Positions 14,251 through 26,610 of a DNA stretch of 64,000 bases are shown here, in pieces. Each line of letters starts with the position of its first letter. The first letter of the stretch is position 1. The translations under genes and the position numbers were made by a program. The DNA comes from Poecilobothrus nobilitatus (Eukaryota > Arthropoda > Insecta > Diptera > Dolichopodidae): contig OX352773.1 in NCBI GenBank assembly GCA_947095535.1, positions 91,546,670-91,610,669 of the forward strand, given 5' to 3'. A model generated the notes under the pieces. The model was not told the origin of the DNA. It saw nothing but the letters and a program-made list of their open reading frames with translations, and did no database searches.

Positions 14251-14961
14251 TGCACCTCCAACTGCTAAATATTAAGTGTCATTAATTTTGGTGCAAGTCC
14301 CAATATTCTGTGAACGGTCTTTATTGTTTTTTAGAATATAATGCACCTAAATCCTTGGTTTTACATTCTGCGTTGTTTAATTTTAAATTTAAACTCTTAC
14401 ATCAAAATTTCAAGTTGCAACATAATTCTTCCCTGCTTTTATGGCTTTGAAAGTATTCAAATGATTAATTAGATGTGTTTTCTTAATTTCTCTTAATTAG
14501 AAAACTGCAATCTTTCGTTTAATCCTGTTTACAGCTTAATGGTATTCCAATTTAACCGGGATTTTTTGCATTTTCCTGCAACTGTTATTATTAGTAGCAT
14601 TTTTTTAAAAATATAGGGCTATTTTGTGCCGCTTTTTTTAATTTTTTGTCTATATAAGCACTAAATTTCTAAACTCAAGATCCTTTCTATATTGCGGCAT
14701 TGTTGTACGAGTTGGAACTTGTTTCTTGGCAGATACTTTTGTTGGTTCTATGCTATAAAACAAAACTACTATATATATAGGTATTGTGTATTAAGTTATT
14801 CAAGAAGTCAACATCTTTATTTTAGTGTTAAACTAACTTAATAAAATTCTTTAGATAATTTTATGAATCCTATTATAATTAAGAAATTCATTTATCTCGA
14901 TAATTTGACCAGTTTATAGGTTTTATTAATATGTAAATCAAATTATCGAGTTAATTAAATT

Positions 14962-15880
14962 TTAACTGTTTTTTATACCCTATACACAATAAGTATAGCG
15001 TATATTAACTTTGGTATGGTGTTTGTAACCACCAAAAGGAAGCGAGTTAGGTATAGACATGTATATATATTCTGAATCAGGATCACCTCAGGAGTCGATT
15101 TAACGATGTCCGTCCGTACGCACGATAACTCAAAAAATAATGATGCTATCTTGATCAAATTTATACCGTAGGTTAACAATGACTAAGGTAAGGCGGGGAT
15201 TGTAAATGGGCGAAATCGGACCATGCGTTCGAGTACCTCCCATACAACTCCCAAAACCGAATACGCATATCTTCGAAATTAATAAAGATAGAAACTTAAA
15301 ATTTGATACGAGGGTGTGTTTTCCTGAATCCCTGATATGCTTAAAATTTGAGATGAATTGGAGTGGTCGTTCGGGTACCTCTCATACAACTCCCAAAACC
15401 GAACAAGCATATCTTCGAAATTAATAAAGATAGAAACTTCAAATTTGGTACTAGGGTGTTGTTTCCTGAATCCCTCATTTGTCCGAAATTTAAGATGAAT
15501 TAGAATGGTTGTTCGGGTATCTGCCACACAACTCCCAAGATCAAACAAGCATATTTTCGAAATTAATAAATATATAAACTTAAAATTTGATATAAGAATA
15601 TTCTACCCTGTTGATGTCTCTAAAATTTGAGATGAATTGGGGTGGTGGTCCACGTGCCTTCACACACTTCCCAAGACCTAAGAAGCTTATTTTCGAATTT
15701 AATAAAGATAGAAATCTGAGATTTTGTACAAGGGTTGTAAAAGCATTTATTTTTTTTTTTAGCTTAGTTATATTAAATACTTAACTAAAATAACTTATGG
15801 ATTTTTAATTTAATTTGAATTTTTTAGGTGTAGGGTATAAATAAGTCGGTTACATCGACTTACTGTTACTTTTACTTGTT
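14962..15880. mobile_element. fly-type interspersed repeat with inverted ends and internal tandem array
   Basis: The left end has TTTTTTATACCCTATACAC, and the right end has GTGTAGGGTATAAATAAG, an inverted match, followed by AAGTCGGTTACATCGACTT, a hairpin, and TTTACTTGTT. Inside are TATATATATTCTGAATCAGG, GAGTCGATTTAACGATGTCC, GTCCGTACGCACGATAACTC and TTGTAAATGGGCG. I recognise this wording, from memory, as a highly repeated non-coding element in higher-fly genomes. No transposase or RT frame is visible; it is presumably non-autonomous. Confidence 0.65.
15225..15750. repeat. four tandem units of about 142 bp
   Basis: Inside the fly-type repeat, units begin near 15241, 15383, 15525 and 15661, marked by CATACAACTCCCAAAACCGA and its variants. 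Each contains AAGCATATCTTCGAAATTAA, then a TAAAATTTGAGATGAATTGG segment. The first two steps are exactly 142 bases; the last unit is the most diverged. The open frames on both strands here (15206-15424, 15279-15548) are side effects of the array. Confidence 0.85.
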
Positions 15881-15884
15881 TTTT

Positions 15885-17500
15885 TTTTAAATTTAGTTTT
15901 AATACTGATTTACTGATAGTTTTAACAGAAGGGAAGCGACGTATTTAAGACTTAACACGCTCTTAGGTTTAGTAATCAAATTTCTCATCGAATTTGTTAG
16001 ACCATAAAGACCATGCTTATAAATTTTCTGGTCAGTTTTTGTTTTTTTACTTGAAGTGTTCCAATTTTTTGAATATATAGATGAATAGATTTATTATTCA
16101 TACTGAAATACATAGTATATATTATATAGAGTAAATAGCAGTCTAGGTATACATGTTTTGTGGAAAGATTTTAAGTGAATTATGAATAGGGTCCAAACAT
16201 TTTGTATTGATGATTTTATATGTGTATTTAATATGTAATTGATCACTAAATGATTCTAGGGTAACAATTTGTGTTGTGTGACTGTAAAGAACAAAAAAGT
16301 TTGTCTTAGTAAATCTCACATAGGTAATTTTAATGCAAATATCTTCTTTTTATTTTCGATTTATTATTATATGAGAATCAATAAAAAAAAAAAAAAATTT
16401 TCGGTAATCAAAACTTACAAAAAAAAAAAAAATTAAACAAACAAAAACAGAAATTATAATATTGGAATTTTTTCACTGGAATTTGTTTCTTTTTTCCCGG
16501 AGAATATTAATGACTTCGATAATTATTATACCACCTACTGATTAAAGGTGACATTTTCGTTGATAATTTTATATTTTGTTCTGTCTTTTTTTCTTTATCA
16601 AATCTTTTCTCATGGCTTTTTGTTTTTTTTTTGTCTTTTTTGATTTGATTGAAACTATTGACCTTTTTTTATTATTTTCTATAGATATTAGACTGTTTTT
16701 CAGTCAGTCTTACGAGTTTTGTATTAAATATAAATGCTTTACAGTATCTTCTGGACTAAAGAAAAACAAAAAGGGGAGAAGATTTAGGTAAATCATTTTG
16801 TTTGTAAAAAAAAAAAAAACAAATTTAGCTTCCACTGCTGTGTTTTGGGTGAATGGATGCAACACCAGAATCTGTTTGATTTTTTTCTTTTTTTGTTGTA
16901 AATTTAATCTTTAAACTGTCAGTATTGCATGTGATTTGATAGTAAATGTGTGATGAAGCATGAGAAAAAGTGATATTTAAGAATATTTTATTTATTCTTT
17001 CTCTTATTGTAAATTAAATTAAAGTGAATTCTTTCTTTTAAAGTATAATCATCATATTTAAGTGAATATATTCCAGTTTTATTATAAACAAACAAACCGC
17101 AAATTAGATTTTAAAAAATGCGTCAACCATAACAAAATAAATCCAAATAAATTAATAAAAAAAAAAAAGAAAAAATAAAAGCAAAAAAGGAAATTTTAAA
17201 ACATTAAACATTTTTGTGGTTATGTAAATTATTTCATCTTTCGATCGATTCTTAAATAATCTTAATTTAGATTTTATTGGAACTTTAGATGGCGCCGTTA
17301 AGGCTTTGATTAAAAAAACTAAGAAAAAAACAAAATATTTGTTTCTTCTTTTTTAAAACGTTATATATTAATGAATCAGAAGGATTTTCTTGAATTATTC
17401 TTTTGTAATACATTTTAATTTTACTTAATTAAATACTGTGATGAAAAGTTGAATAAAAATCTTAATTTTTCCAAAAAAATTTGAAAAATTTGTTTATTAG
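15885..17500. other. AT-rich non-coding sequence
   Basis: Nothing beyond homopolymer runs. The short frame at 16576-16791 is phenylalanine-rich translation of T tracts. Confidence 0.5.
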
Positions 17501-17504
17501 TTCT

Positions 17505-18125
17505 ACTCTGTACGTCTGTTCTGTCTGCTGGTTTACAAAACTTCTACATCCTTAAAGGTACTGAAATGAAATTTTAACCATGGGTAGGACTCATAAAAAA
17601 ATTATGTAGAATAACATTTTTATTTAGCTAACTCATTATGGAGTTACAGATCATCAAAGTTCGAAAAAGCTCTATTTTCAAATGTGTAGATACATCTAAG
17701 TTTTTGCTTAACATTTTTTGAATTTTAAAACGCCAATATAGGCATGAAATATTTTTAGTTTTACAAATTAATATTAAAATAATACAATTATTTTTAATCT
17801 TTAAACAACAGAGATTTGAATTATTTAAAATTTATAGTTATGAGGAAGGAAAATTGTACCAGATTTTGTTCCCTTCATAACTTCTGATAAATGCTTTTAG
17901 TTAGAACCATCAAATTTTGAGAGAAGAAAAAATCTATCAGATTTCGTTAACTTGGAAATTTTCTTTTATTTCTTTTATCTATCTTCGCAGGAACTATTAG
18001 TGGCCAAAAATTAAAAATTTACTATTTTCAGACACCTGTAATTTAGGAACATTTAGGAATTTGTTGTGATACGTAAAACTTAAAGCTTCAGCAATGTACA
18101 TGTGTTCAGCTGTGAATACAGTACA
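17505..18125 (-). repeat. DR1 dispersed repeat, nearly full copy in inverted orientation
   Basis: It begins with GTACGTCTGTTCTGTCTG, then GGTTTACAAAACTTCTACA, TTTTAACCATGGGTAGGACT, and CTCATAAAAAAATTATGT, each with a close counterpart in the reverse complement of 39955-40690. It ends with GACACCTGTAATTTAGGAAC. The 85-codon minus frame at 17997-18254 partly overlaps and is not a gene. Confidence 0.7.
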
Positions 18126-18639
18126 GTACAGCTGATTATAAAATATGGTGTACAGCTTTTCTTGATTATATAAGATTTGGTGAAAATTGAAGAAAGTATC
18201 TTTACATTTATACCAATTTACTCTTACATTTAAAATTCTAAGAAAATTCTTCACAATTATTCTAAACAGTTTTTATTGTCTTTTGGAAAATTCACGACAA
18301 TATATGTAATAAAGAGCCTAAAAATATTCAACTATCATTGAAACCAAGTAACAAGAAGATTGTTAAAAACAAGTGCGTAATTGTATTATAGAAATTTAAT
18401 TAGTGTATCTCTAATAATTCTTAAGATAATTTGCATAAGAGAAATTTCATAACTATTATCTATATAATTTAGAAAGATATTTTGGACAACTGAAAATATT
18501 AACTGAAGTTTTTATTTATTAATTTTCTAAGGAAGTCTTATTTTTAATGTAAAACAAGACCATATTTTACATGCAAAACAAGGGTTTTTTAAAAATGCAG
18601 ATTTTTGAAAATATAATAAAAATATATTTGTATTGCGAT

Positions 18640-18986
18640 TAAATTTTTTCAAGAATTTTTTATATAGCGAGAGATACTTTCGTCAATTTTAAGAAAATCC
18701 TATATACATATGTAACTAAGAAAAGCTTTTTGCATATGTAAAAATTTGCTTTGGTGTCCTAATGGCATGTATCTAAAAATAACAAATTTTCTTTAAGTAT
18801 TCACAAAAGATATAAATATCTAAAAATAGTGCATTCTTCCTTAAACTGGTACAAATTTTTCCTGATTCAGACGAAGTTTATACTAATTCTCAATGATCTT
18901 TCTCCTCTCAAAATTCGATGGTTTGGACAAACAGCTATCCGGAGACAAAAACTTTCCATAATTTTAGTTTCGCAAAACGGTAATTT
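18640..18986 (+). repeat. DR1 dispersed repeat, left half of a copy split by a LINE
   Basis: TATGTAACTAAGAAAAGC, then ATCTAAAAATAACAAATTTT, GTTTATACTAATTCTCAATG and TTCGCAAAACGGTAATT match 40040-40345 of the longest copy in the same order. The match stops at the LINE poly(A) tract. Confidence 0.65.
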
Positions 18987-20070
18987 TTTTTTTTTAGAGT
19001 AGGTGGGAATGATCGAAGATCACTATAGAGGAGTGGAACTAGCACGAGTCCTCTATGATTGTTTGGGATTTTAACCAACGACACATCACTTCCCTTTTTT
19101 GACCAAACAAATGGTTATATCACCTTTAATACTCATGTACTGTCTGGTCAAGAGCAGTTGAGTTAGGGAATTGAAAATTGATTTCAAATTGGCAGGCATA
19201 TTGTGAACAAAGTTGTTAATATTCAGAATTTCGAATTTCTGTAAGCCGAATTAGCCCATCTGGAAATGTAAACTATATAGGCGTGGACAGAAGAAACTTA
19301 GTTTGTTTCTCTTTAGAATTATTTGAGTGGGAGCATTAAACTTTTAATCTGATCAGAGCCAGAACCGGCTCTTAAAAGGTATCCATAAAACAGGATGAGT
19401 GTTCCTGTTAGGCAGCGAAATTGAAGTCGAAACAGCGTTGAGGCGACATTAGGGTCGTGTGTTAGACGAATTGCTTTGTTTTCCACTTTAACAAAAAATC
19501 CCACTGTTTTGGGAGCTTTCGTCCAAATATATGCATTGTACTCTATCTTTGGTAATATTTATGTTTTATAGATCTTTAGAAGATCAGAAGGTGCGAAGAA
19601 GCCTTTACAACGAAAAATGGCCTCACAACGATACATTAAACCCATATACCAACTCAATCTTTATCTATAGAAAAAAATATAGTTTAACCAATTTAACTTT
19701 TGGTTTAGTTCCAGCCTATAAGATGTTGAGTCCACCAACACGTTGCAAAACCTCTCATTGAACATTTGAAATGTTCGTTTTCCGTGATTAGACAGCACTG
19801 AGTTCTCTTACAGTTGACAGATCCTTGTGGGACACCAGCATTAATTTTGAATAGTCGGAAGAGTAACTATCAACCAGGACATCAAATGATTCGGAAGAAA
19901 ATCTCAAATCCTTTTTGCAAATTTACCACCGAGGCCCATTGCTTTGAATTTAGCAATTAGAGCAGTATGACAGACTTTGTCAAAAGCTTAAGAAATATCC
20001 AGAGCAACAACATCAGACTACTCGGAATGGAGGAATTAACTTACAAAGTCTTCCAACATTTTTTACATTA
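18987..20070 (-). mobile_element. 5'-truncated LINE with RT motifs, inserted into a DR1 repeat
   Basis: The minus strand shows reverse transcriptase motif A as VALDIS*AFDKVCHTALIAK (about 19940-20010, one stop), motif B as INAGVPQGSV (about 19815-19848), then APKTVGFFVKVENKAIRL and the Jockey/CR1-like thumb/C-terminal region with LTHDPNVASTLFRLQ and LFYGYLL (19319-19504). The YxDD/FADD motif C between 19510 and 19800 is not readable. A T12 run at 18986-18998 on the + strand corresponds to the poly(A) tail of the minus-strand element. Both flanks are halves of one DR1 repeat, which defines the insertion borders. Multiple stops and frameshifts mean it is inactive. Confidence 0.75.
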
Positions 20071-20084
20071 ACAAAATATTTTTA

Positions 20085-20290
20085 CATTAAAAAGTCAATA
20101 TAGCAGAACTTGAGGTATAAACATTATAAGATAGCGCTTTTTTAACCTTAAAGTGGTTTCAGTTCTATAATGGAATGGGCGTTTCTATAATATATTTTTT
20201 TTAATGAGACTTATCCATGGTTAAAATTTTATTGCTTCATCTTAAACGATGTAGAAGTTGTATAAACAGGCTATAGTTGTATAACAGTTT
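20085..20290 (+). repeat. DR1 dispersed repeat, right half of the split copy
   Basis: TAGCAGAACTTGAGGTATAA, TAATGAGACTTATCCATGG, TTAAAATTTTATTGCTTC and GTAGAAGTTGTATAAACAG match 40445-40630 in the same order and orientation. Together with 18640-18986 it restores one DR1 copy, less about 80 bases. Confidence 0.65.
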
Positions 20291-20294
20291 TATT

Positions 20295-23200
20295 GCAGCT
20301 CATCTTTAAATGGATGTTTATTAAAATTTAGTACTAAACAATTTTTTTCCTCGACAACCAAATATTTGTAGAACTCAAAATTGTTTTTTAATAATATTTT
20401 ATGACTTTCCATTTCCCGATAATTTACTCATATACCCTTAAATATACTTTTTATATAAAAGCTGTACTTAAACTAAATAATCTTTCAGTAAAATACGGAT
20501 ATTTACGGTGATTTAATTAAACTATTCAAATGTTGCATGTTATTTTAAAACAAAATGTTCAGAACAAGTCTTAAGTTTTTAATAAAATTATGGGATTAGA
20601 TAACTTTACCTCCTGTACTTAAAAAAAAAAAAATTGCTTCTAAATTTTTTCGAATACGATGTATGTATACTCTAACCATAATTATCAATCGCAATTAATT
20701 TTGAAACAAAAAAAAAGCAAAATTATAAATTTAACCGTCAAATCGTATTGGTAAAATTATCTTATAGGTACTATAATAAATCTGAACAAGTTTTTTAATC
20801 ACTTATATGGAACCACAAAAAACCAAAAACAAAAAAAAATGCTATCACCATTACAAATTCTAGATTTTAATTTTTTGAAGTTCAGTCTACTTTACTTTCT
20901 TTTTTTATTTGTTTCATTCATGCCTCTACTCCCTGTTTCCAAAAGCAAAAGAAATAAATTTCATTGTCTTCCAAATGTAATCAATTTATAATTAAGGTGA
21001 CTAGACTTGATATATCCTGAAAAGCAAAATATGTATAAAAACAAAAACAAAATAACTTTCTAAAAAAAAAAAGAAGACCAGTCATTAAAAATGAATCTTT
21101 TATCTTTTATTTCTTTTTTTTTTGTTTGTTTTTGTTTTTTTTTTTTATTTCTAGTTAATAGACAATAGTTTATTGCATATGTTAGAATTTTTTTTTGTTT
21201 TTTAAACCAGAAATCCTTGAAATATTTTTAAAATCCTGCTGGTTAATACAAGGATATATATAATATATATGTACGTATCTAGACAACAATTTTCAAATAA
21301 ATCGTTACAATCAAGTCATAAAATATTACAGAAAAAAAAAAAAAAAAACAGAAAAAAAACCTAGAAACAAAAACATTAAAACAAAACAAAAAAATTTGAA
21401 AATGCAAAAGTAAATGGCGCCATCGGTCCTAGAGTATTATAACTACAGGAGGTCCTTACAAAGAAAAATACTTTTTTTTTTAAGCTAGAATATATATATA
21501 TATGTATATATACGAGCGAATATATAAATAATCAACTTTCAATAGATCAGTTTGATTGGAAGAAAATAAAACAGATTTTATTTGATTTTGAAATAAAAAT
21601 TTTAAATATGTGCAAATGCACAATAAAGTCATTAAAAATACGCGTGTCGCGTATAATCAAAGTTTCTATAGTTTGCACAACCGAAAGTTTTTAATAATTC
21701 CTAAAACTGCATAATTATATTTATGAAATGCTAAGCATTAATTTTATAAATTACTTCTTACAGTCGATCTTTTAAAGAGTTCATATAATTTTATTTTTAA
21801 ATAGGTATTAAATGCACAGTTTGCACAAATTAATACCTGTATGAGGCTAGAAATGGAACACAATTAGCCTTTAATTTTCCTTATAAATTCCTAAGCATGT
21901 TTAATTTTGGTAATTGCCGGTTTTTGAAATGTTTTTAGATTCAACTATTCAATAGGGTGCATAGATTTTCAGGCTCATTTCGAAATTTCGTTTCTAAATT
22001 TCTAACATTTCTCGCTTTAAAGCAATCCGTGAACAGTAAAGAATCAGTCCTTGGACTTATTTTTATTATGTCACATAACATCTTATTAGCGTTCCGTAAT
22101 TTTGCGCATGGTGGGTGTATGCTTAATGTATTCCTAATTATCTAAAAATAATAAAAGTAAATAATAATTTAATTAATACATTTTTTAAACAAATATAGAA
22201 CTTTAAGTTTTCATTGAAATTACAATGCATTTAATTCTATTTTTGAAAATTATTGAAATAAACCGATTTGGCATAAGATCATATATTTAATAGTCTTATC
22301 TATCTTATTGAATTATTTTTTGTACATGAGTGGCCATACATACATGCAAATAGGATCATAAAAATTAATTTATTAACTTTGTATTATTAAATTGTGTATA
22401 ATTTGTTAAAACGTATGGTTGCAGTCTTCATTTTTACAATCTTTATTACACAATGCACAAAATTTAATTTAAAAAATTTTATCCTTGACTCTGTCCCTCA
22501 CTCTCTGTACCGCAAATAAAAGTTTTCATCTTATTAACAAATAAAATCGTAAAAGGAACAGATATGGCGGTCCTATAGTTTCAATATTAATAATTTCTTT
22601 AGAAATTACAAAAAAAAAAAAAAAAAAAAATCAAAAAAGAAAAAAGACAAGAATATTTTGTTGCTTCAATGATCCACAAAACAATAAAATGTGATCTTAT
22701 GTGATATTTTGTGTTTAGTTGTTGTGTTCTGAAATTGTATAGGGAATTTTGAGTCAATTATTAAGAAAAGAGAAAACTATAGAAATTATTATTATGATCT
22801 TTTGCAATTTTCTTTTTTGTTTTTTTTTTTTTGTTATTTGTTTTTAATCGAAGAAAACAAAAAATAACAATTCTTTATTTATTAAATTTAAACGTATCTA
22901 TAGATATCCTAATGTGATTTCAGACTCGCATGTCCTGTTATTATTATTTTTTACTTGTTTTTTTTTTTTATATTTTCACTTCAAAGTCTAAAAGTGAAAT
23001 TAGAAAAAAAAAAAAATAAATAAATATAAATATTTATTATGATGGATGATGCATGTATGTTTTAACTTTTAAGTATCATTCTTTTGTTTTGTGCTCAATG
23101 AAATTTAAGGATTCAATTTGGTATGAATTTTTTTTTTTGTTTTTTTAATGGATTATTATATATTTAATTGTTATAAGATAATAATAGAAATGAATTCGAA

Positions 23201-25090
23201 TCTAATTTCTATGAAATATAAATTTGTATAATAAGAGAATGAGTGAAGAGACTGAAAGAATGAGTGATTGTTATGTACAATGGATAAAGAATTACTGCAG
23301 AGTATATTGAAAAAGGACATTTTTGATATGATATTTTATATTATATTATATTGAATTTGTTTGGTTTGTTTGGGTTGTGTATCAATTTTTATTTATTTTT
23401 TTTTTGTATTATATTTAATAAAATTTTAAAAATAGTTTTTTAGTTTTTTTTTTTGTTCGTTATTTACTTTTATAACTTTTTTTGTTTACTTAATATCGTA
23501 AATCCTTTATGATGAGTTTATTGTTAATAGTTTTTCATATTTTTGAGTTTTCTTTTCTTGAAATTATTATTTACATCAATAGAATTTATGGTATATTTGA
23601 TATGGTTTGAGATTATTAGATCATAAAATAAATAAGTTTAATTAATTTCTGAAACGGAATATTTAAATTATTGAAAAATGCTTAAATCTTTAAGAATACA
23701 AATTTAATTATACGGAAAATATGTATTTAAAATGACCCAACAACAGCATAAAAAAATAAAATCAAAAACCTGTGGTGACTGTCAGCGTAGGGTCAGATTT
23801 ATAACAGACAAATACAAAGAAAATATCATACCCCCAATAAAGTTGATTACTTAAATTTAGGTTGCTTTGCACAACACCTAAAAGCAAACCTTTATTTCTG
23901 AATAAAAACTGAACTTGTTATTTTCTTAACTTTGTACTAAATTATTAATTAACAAAAAAAAATAAAAATTTTTTTTCTTTTTTAATTCGCCATTTTGTTT
24001 TTTATTCTTTGTCTAATCAAAAAAGATAAAAGATATTTAATAACAACGAATAAAAACTTATAAATTATTAATTTTAATACATAATTTGCATTAATTTAAT
24101 GTCATAAAGGTTTTTTTTCCCCCAATTTTTTTTTTGTACATTGTTACTATAATATCTAACAAGTGTAATAAACTTTATTAAAATATTAAATTTATGACTT
24201 AAATAATATTTTTTCCGACATTTTTCTTTCATTATTAAGTATATTTTTTTTTTAAATTTTGTATAAAAAAAAAAAAAGTAAACTGAACCGCTACCGACAA
24301 TATAAAAATTTTTAATTGGCTACTGATTGGTCAATGTTTTCATATCAGTTTTGTGAAGGTCGAATTTCAAAGACATATGTTAAAAAAAAAAAAAAGATAC
24401 AAAAAGGAAAAAATTTACATATTCAATACCATATACAATACAAAAATACAAAATCAAATTAAATTTAATTCAAAAAATTTTGTTGCTAGACATTAAATTT
24501 GATATGAAAGTCTATCAAAAAAAAAAAACAAAATTAAATAATACATTTTTCAACTATACGTGAAAAAATTTAAATGTCCGCAAATTTTAGAACTTTAATC
24601 GTACGCTAAAATATTTGTGTGATAATATATACATAGAAGCATATAATAATAAAGAATTAATTTTGGTTTTTGTTATTCCATGCAGTACCACTGCGATCAT
24701 AAAGGTTCCGGATCTTATTTGTAAGCGTCCTTTTTCTAATATGTTAATGATCCTCCATTTATGATAACTATCCATAGGTAATTAAAAAATTGTAGTTTTA
24801 GTAAGTATACTGTAACGTTATTTCTTCCGAGAATATTTAGTGATCCCAATGTTTTATATCTATAGATAATATTATAGACTTCTTAAAGAAATTTGAAATT
24901 TGCCTTTTTTGTATGTTTTTGTTTTCTTTTTTAATTTCATGACTGGACCAGTTTTAATGATTCCGTCATGTTGTTCGAACTAATGAATTCTTCATAAAAT
25001 CACAATAAAAGCTAAACTAAAATTTAAAAGTAAAGCAATGCAAATTTTCAATTTTTAAACTTCACTAGACTGCATCACTACACTTAAGTT
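20295..25090. other. AT-rich non-coding sequence
   Basis: Homopolymers and short TA tracts; frames at 21957-22145 and 24587-24775 show no known domain. A (TATTA)-type run at 23330-23355. Nothing else seen. Confidence 0.5.
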
Positions 25091-25094
25091 CGTA

Positions 25095-25545
25095 TTACAT
25101 CTTCAAAAGGTAGGATAATCTATACGACCAGAGGTGACGTTAAGTTCCCTAGATTTGTGCCACTATGATATCACTCTGATGGAAGAGGCTTTGAAAGCTT
25201 CTCAGATCCATGTTAGACTTAAATCTTGGAAAATTAACAGATTTTCTCCTTTTCCTAGGACGGGTTCAGAGAAGTTAGAGAGGATGGACAACTTCTCTGA
25301 ACCCGTCATCGCGTCAATATTTCTGCAAAATCTACAGTTAAGATCCACATGCATACCTAATCTTCTAGCATGTCAACCGATAAGACAATGGCCCGTAATA
25401 ACACCAACTAATTGTCGTACTTCTCGTTTAGAGAGAGAAAGCATGCATTTGGATCTTTTTAAACTCGGATTCGGCGACAAGCCTCTGGTGGTACTGCATT
25501 TGCATCTACTACTCACGGCTTTCTGGCGCAAAGAAGAAAGTTTTT
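25095..25545 (-). mobile_element. LINE remnant, C-terminal tail after RNase H
   Basis: The minus strand reads LSLSKREVRQLVGVITGHC, then LIG*HARRLGMHVDLNCRFC, which is the well-known 'L-TGHC-x-x-x-x-H-x-x-x-x-G-x-x-x-x-x-x-CR-x-C' block that follows RNase H in Jockey/I/R1-type LINEs. Further down are EPVLGKGENLLIFQDL and a tail near WHKSREL. One stop interrupts the block. The same family has a second fragment at 54.7-55.19 kb, about 80% identical over 25321-25400. The second CysHis pair expected after CRFC is replaced by a hairpin (see separate entry). The 138-codon + frame across this region is only the complement. Confidence 0.75.
25259..25307. repeat. perfect 18-bp inverted repeat inside the LINE fragment
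   Basis: GACGGGTTCAGAGAAGTT (25259-25276) is followed after 13 bases by its exact reverse complement (25290-25307). The arms are 50% GC in surroundings of about 35-40%. No equivalent is visible in the related fragment at 54.7-55.19 kb, so the palindrome arose after the copies separated, for example by local template switching. Confidence 0.9.
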
Positions 25546-25549
25546 CTTA

Positions 25550-26605
25550 ACATTTAACCTAAGGGTTTATACAGGCACATGGACAGGTTGATTGTTAGAT
25601 TAGATTTTCATTTAATTTTTGCTTTTATTATTTAACATCTTCCTAATAATTGAAAATTTATTTTAAATTTACGATTAAAACCAAAAAACTTTTAATCAAA
25701 AATTTAAACAACTCATTTAAGAGACTATTTTTCCGGTTTTTTTTTTTAAATAAATAAAAAATATTAAAACTTGCATATCAACGTCATAAATTGTGAGATT
25801 TTTATACAGAATTGCATTTAAAAATTGAGCATTCTAAAATATTTTGCAACAAGAAAAAAGGATGTGAGTTATTAATTAAATTCTTTTTATACTCATCAGA
25901 TACCTGCTATACATTTAAACTTTTTTATGATAAGGTCATCTCAACTCAACAAGGATGTCTACGAAGTACTATATTAGTTTTACGAATAAAAATATATAAA
26001 ATTAATTTAATTCTTAATAATAATTAAAGAATAGTTTTAATACTACAGATAATTTTCATTTTTAATGACTTTATGACAGGTAATTAAATTGTCTACACAA
26101 GTATATGTTTGTATGGAATGTATTGTAAAGATTGAAATTATTAAAATAAACAAACTATAAGATATCAAAATGTTGTATGATATGAAACGGATGTGTAAGT
26201 CAGGTTTTAATTACCAATAAAATTAAATAATATATGTTTCTATTTGTTCAATTTTTCTCCATTTTAATTCTATTCAATATTCTTGATATGAGGATATCCT
26301 CTAAGATAATTTTTGTTTCTTTTAAGGATCATTAATAATTAATATGTGTACTACCTTTGGATTAAAGTTACTTAAACAAAAAAAAAAATCGTTGTGGAAT
26401 TAAATTAATAAAATTTAATGAATTTTTTTTTAAAACTGTTAAATTTTTTTTTAAAATGGTTATACTTCTACAAAAGTTGTATTATTATCCTTGACAAGAT
26501 TTAAATTCGCTCATTTCATTAATTCGTTAGCAAGACTGTAGGCCCAAAGTGTTAAAAATCAAGAAGAAGTTCAAAACAAAATATACTGATGATTTTATTT
26601 TTACC
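25550..26605. other. AT-rich non-coding sequence
   Basis: No gene or repeat recognised. A 71-codon frame at 25812-26027 contains a vague RT-like phrase judged accidental. Confidence 0.45.
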
Positions 26606-26610
26606 AGGAA

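Noticed and set aside
15225..15750. Regularly spaced repeats considered as a CRISPR-like array
   Set aside because: Units are contiguous 142-bp tandem copies without unique spacers, in a eukaryotic repeat.
19060..19110. tRNA-like B-box word (GGTTAAAATCC) on the minus strand
   Set aside because: No matching A box at the right distance; it lies in the 3' part of the LINE relic.
25134..25550. 138-codon open frame on the + strand
   Set aside because: It is the complement of a minus-strand LINE fragment and is kept open partly by the perfect palindrome; the + translation matches no family.
25812..26027. + frame with the phrase STQQGCLRSTILV, vaguely like RT motif B
   Set aside because: No motif A or other RT block nearby; composition otherwise random.
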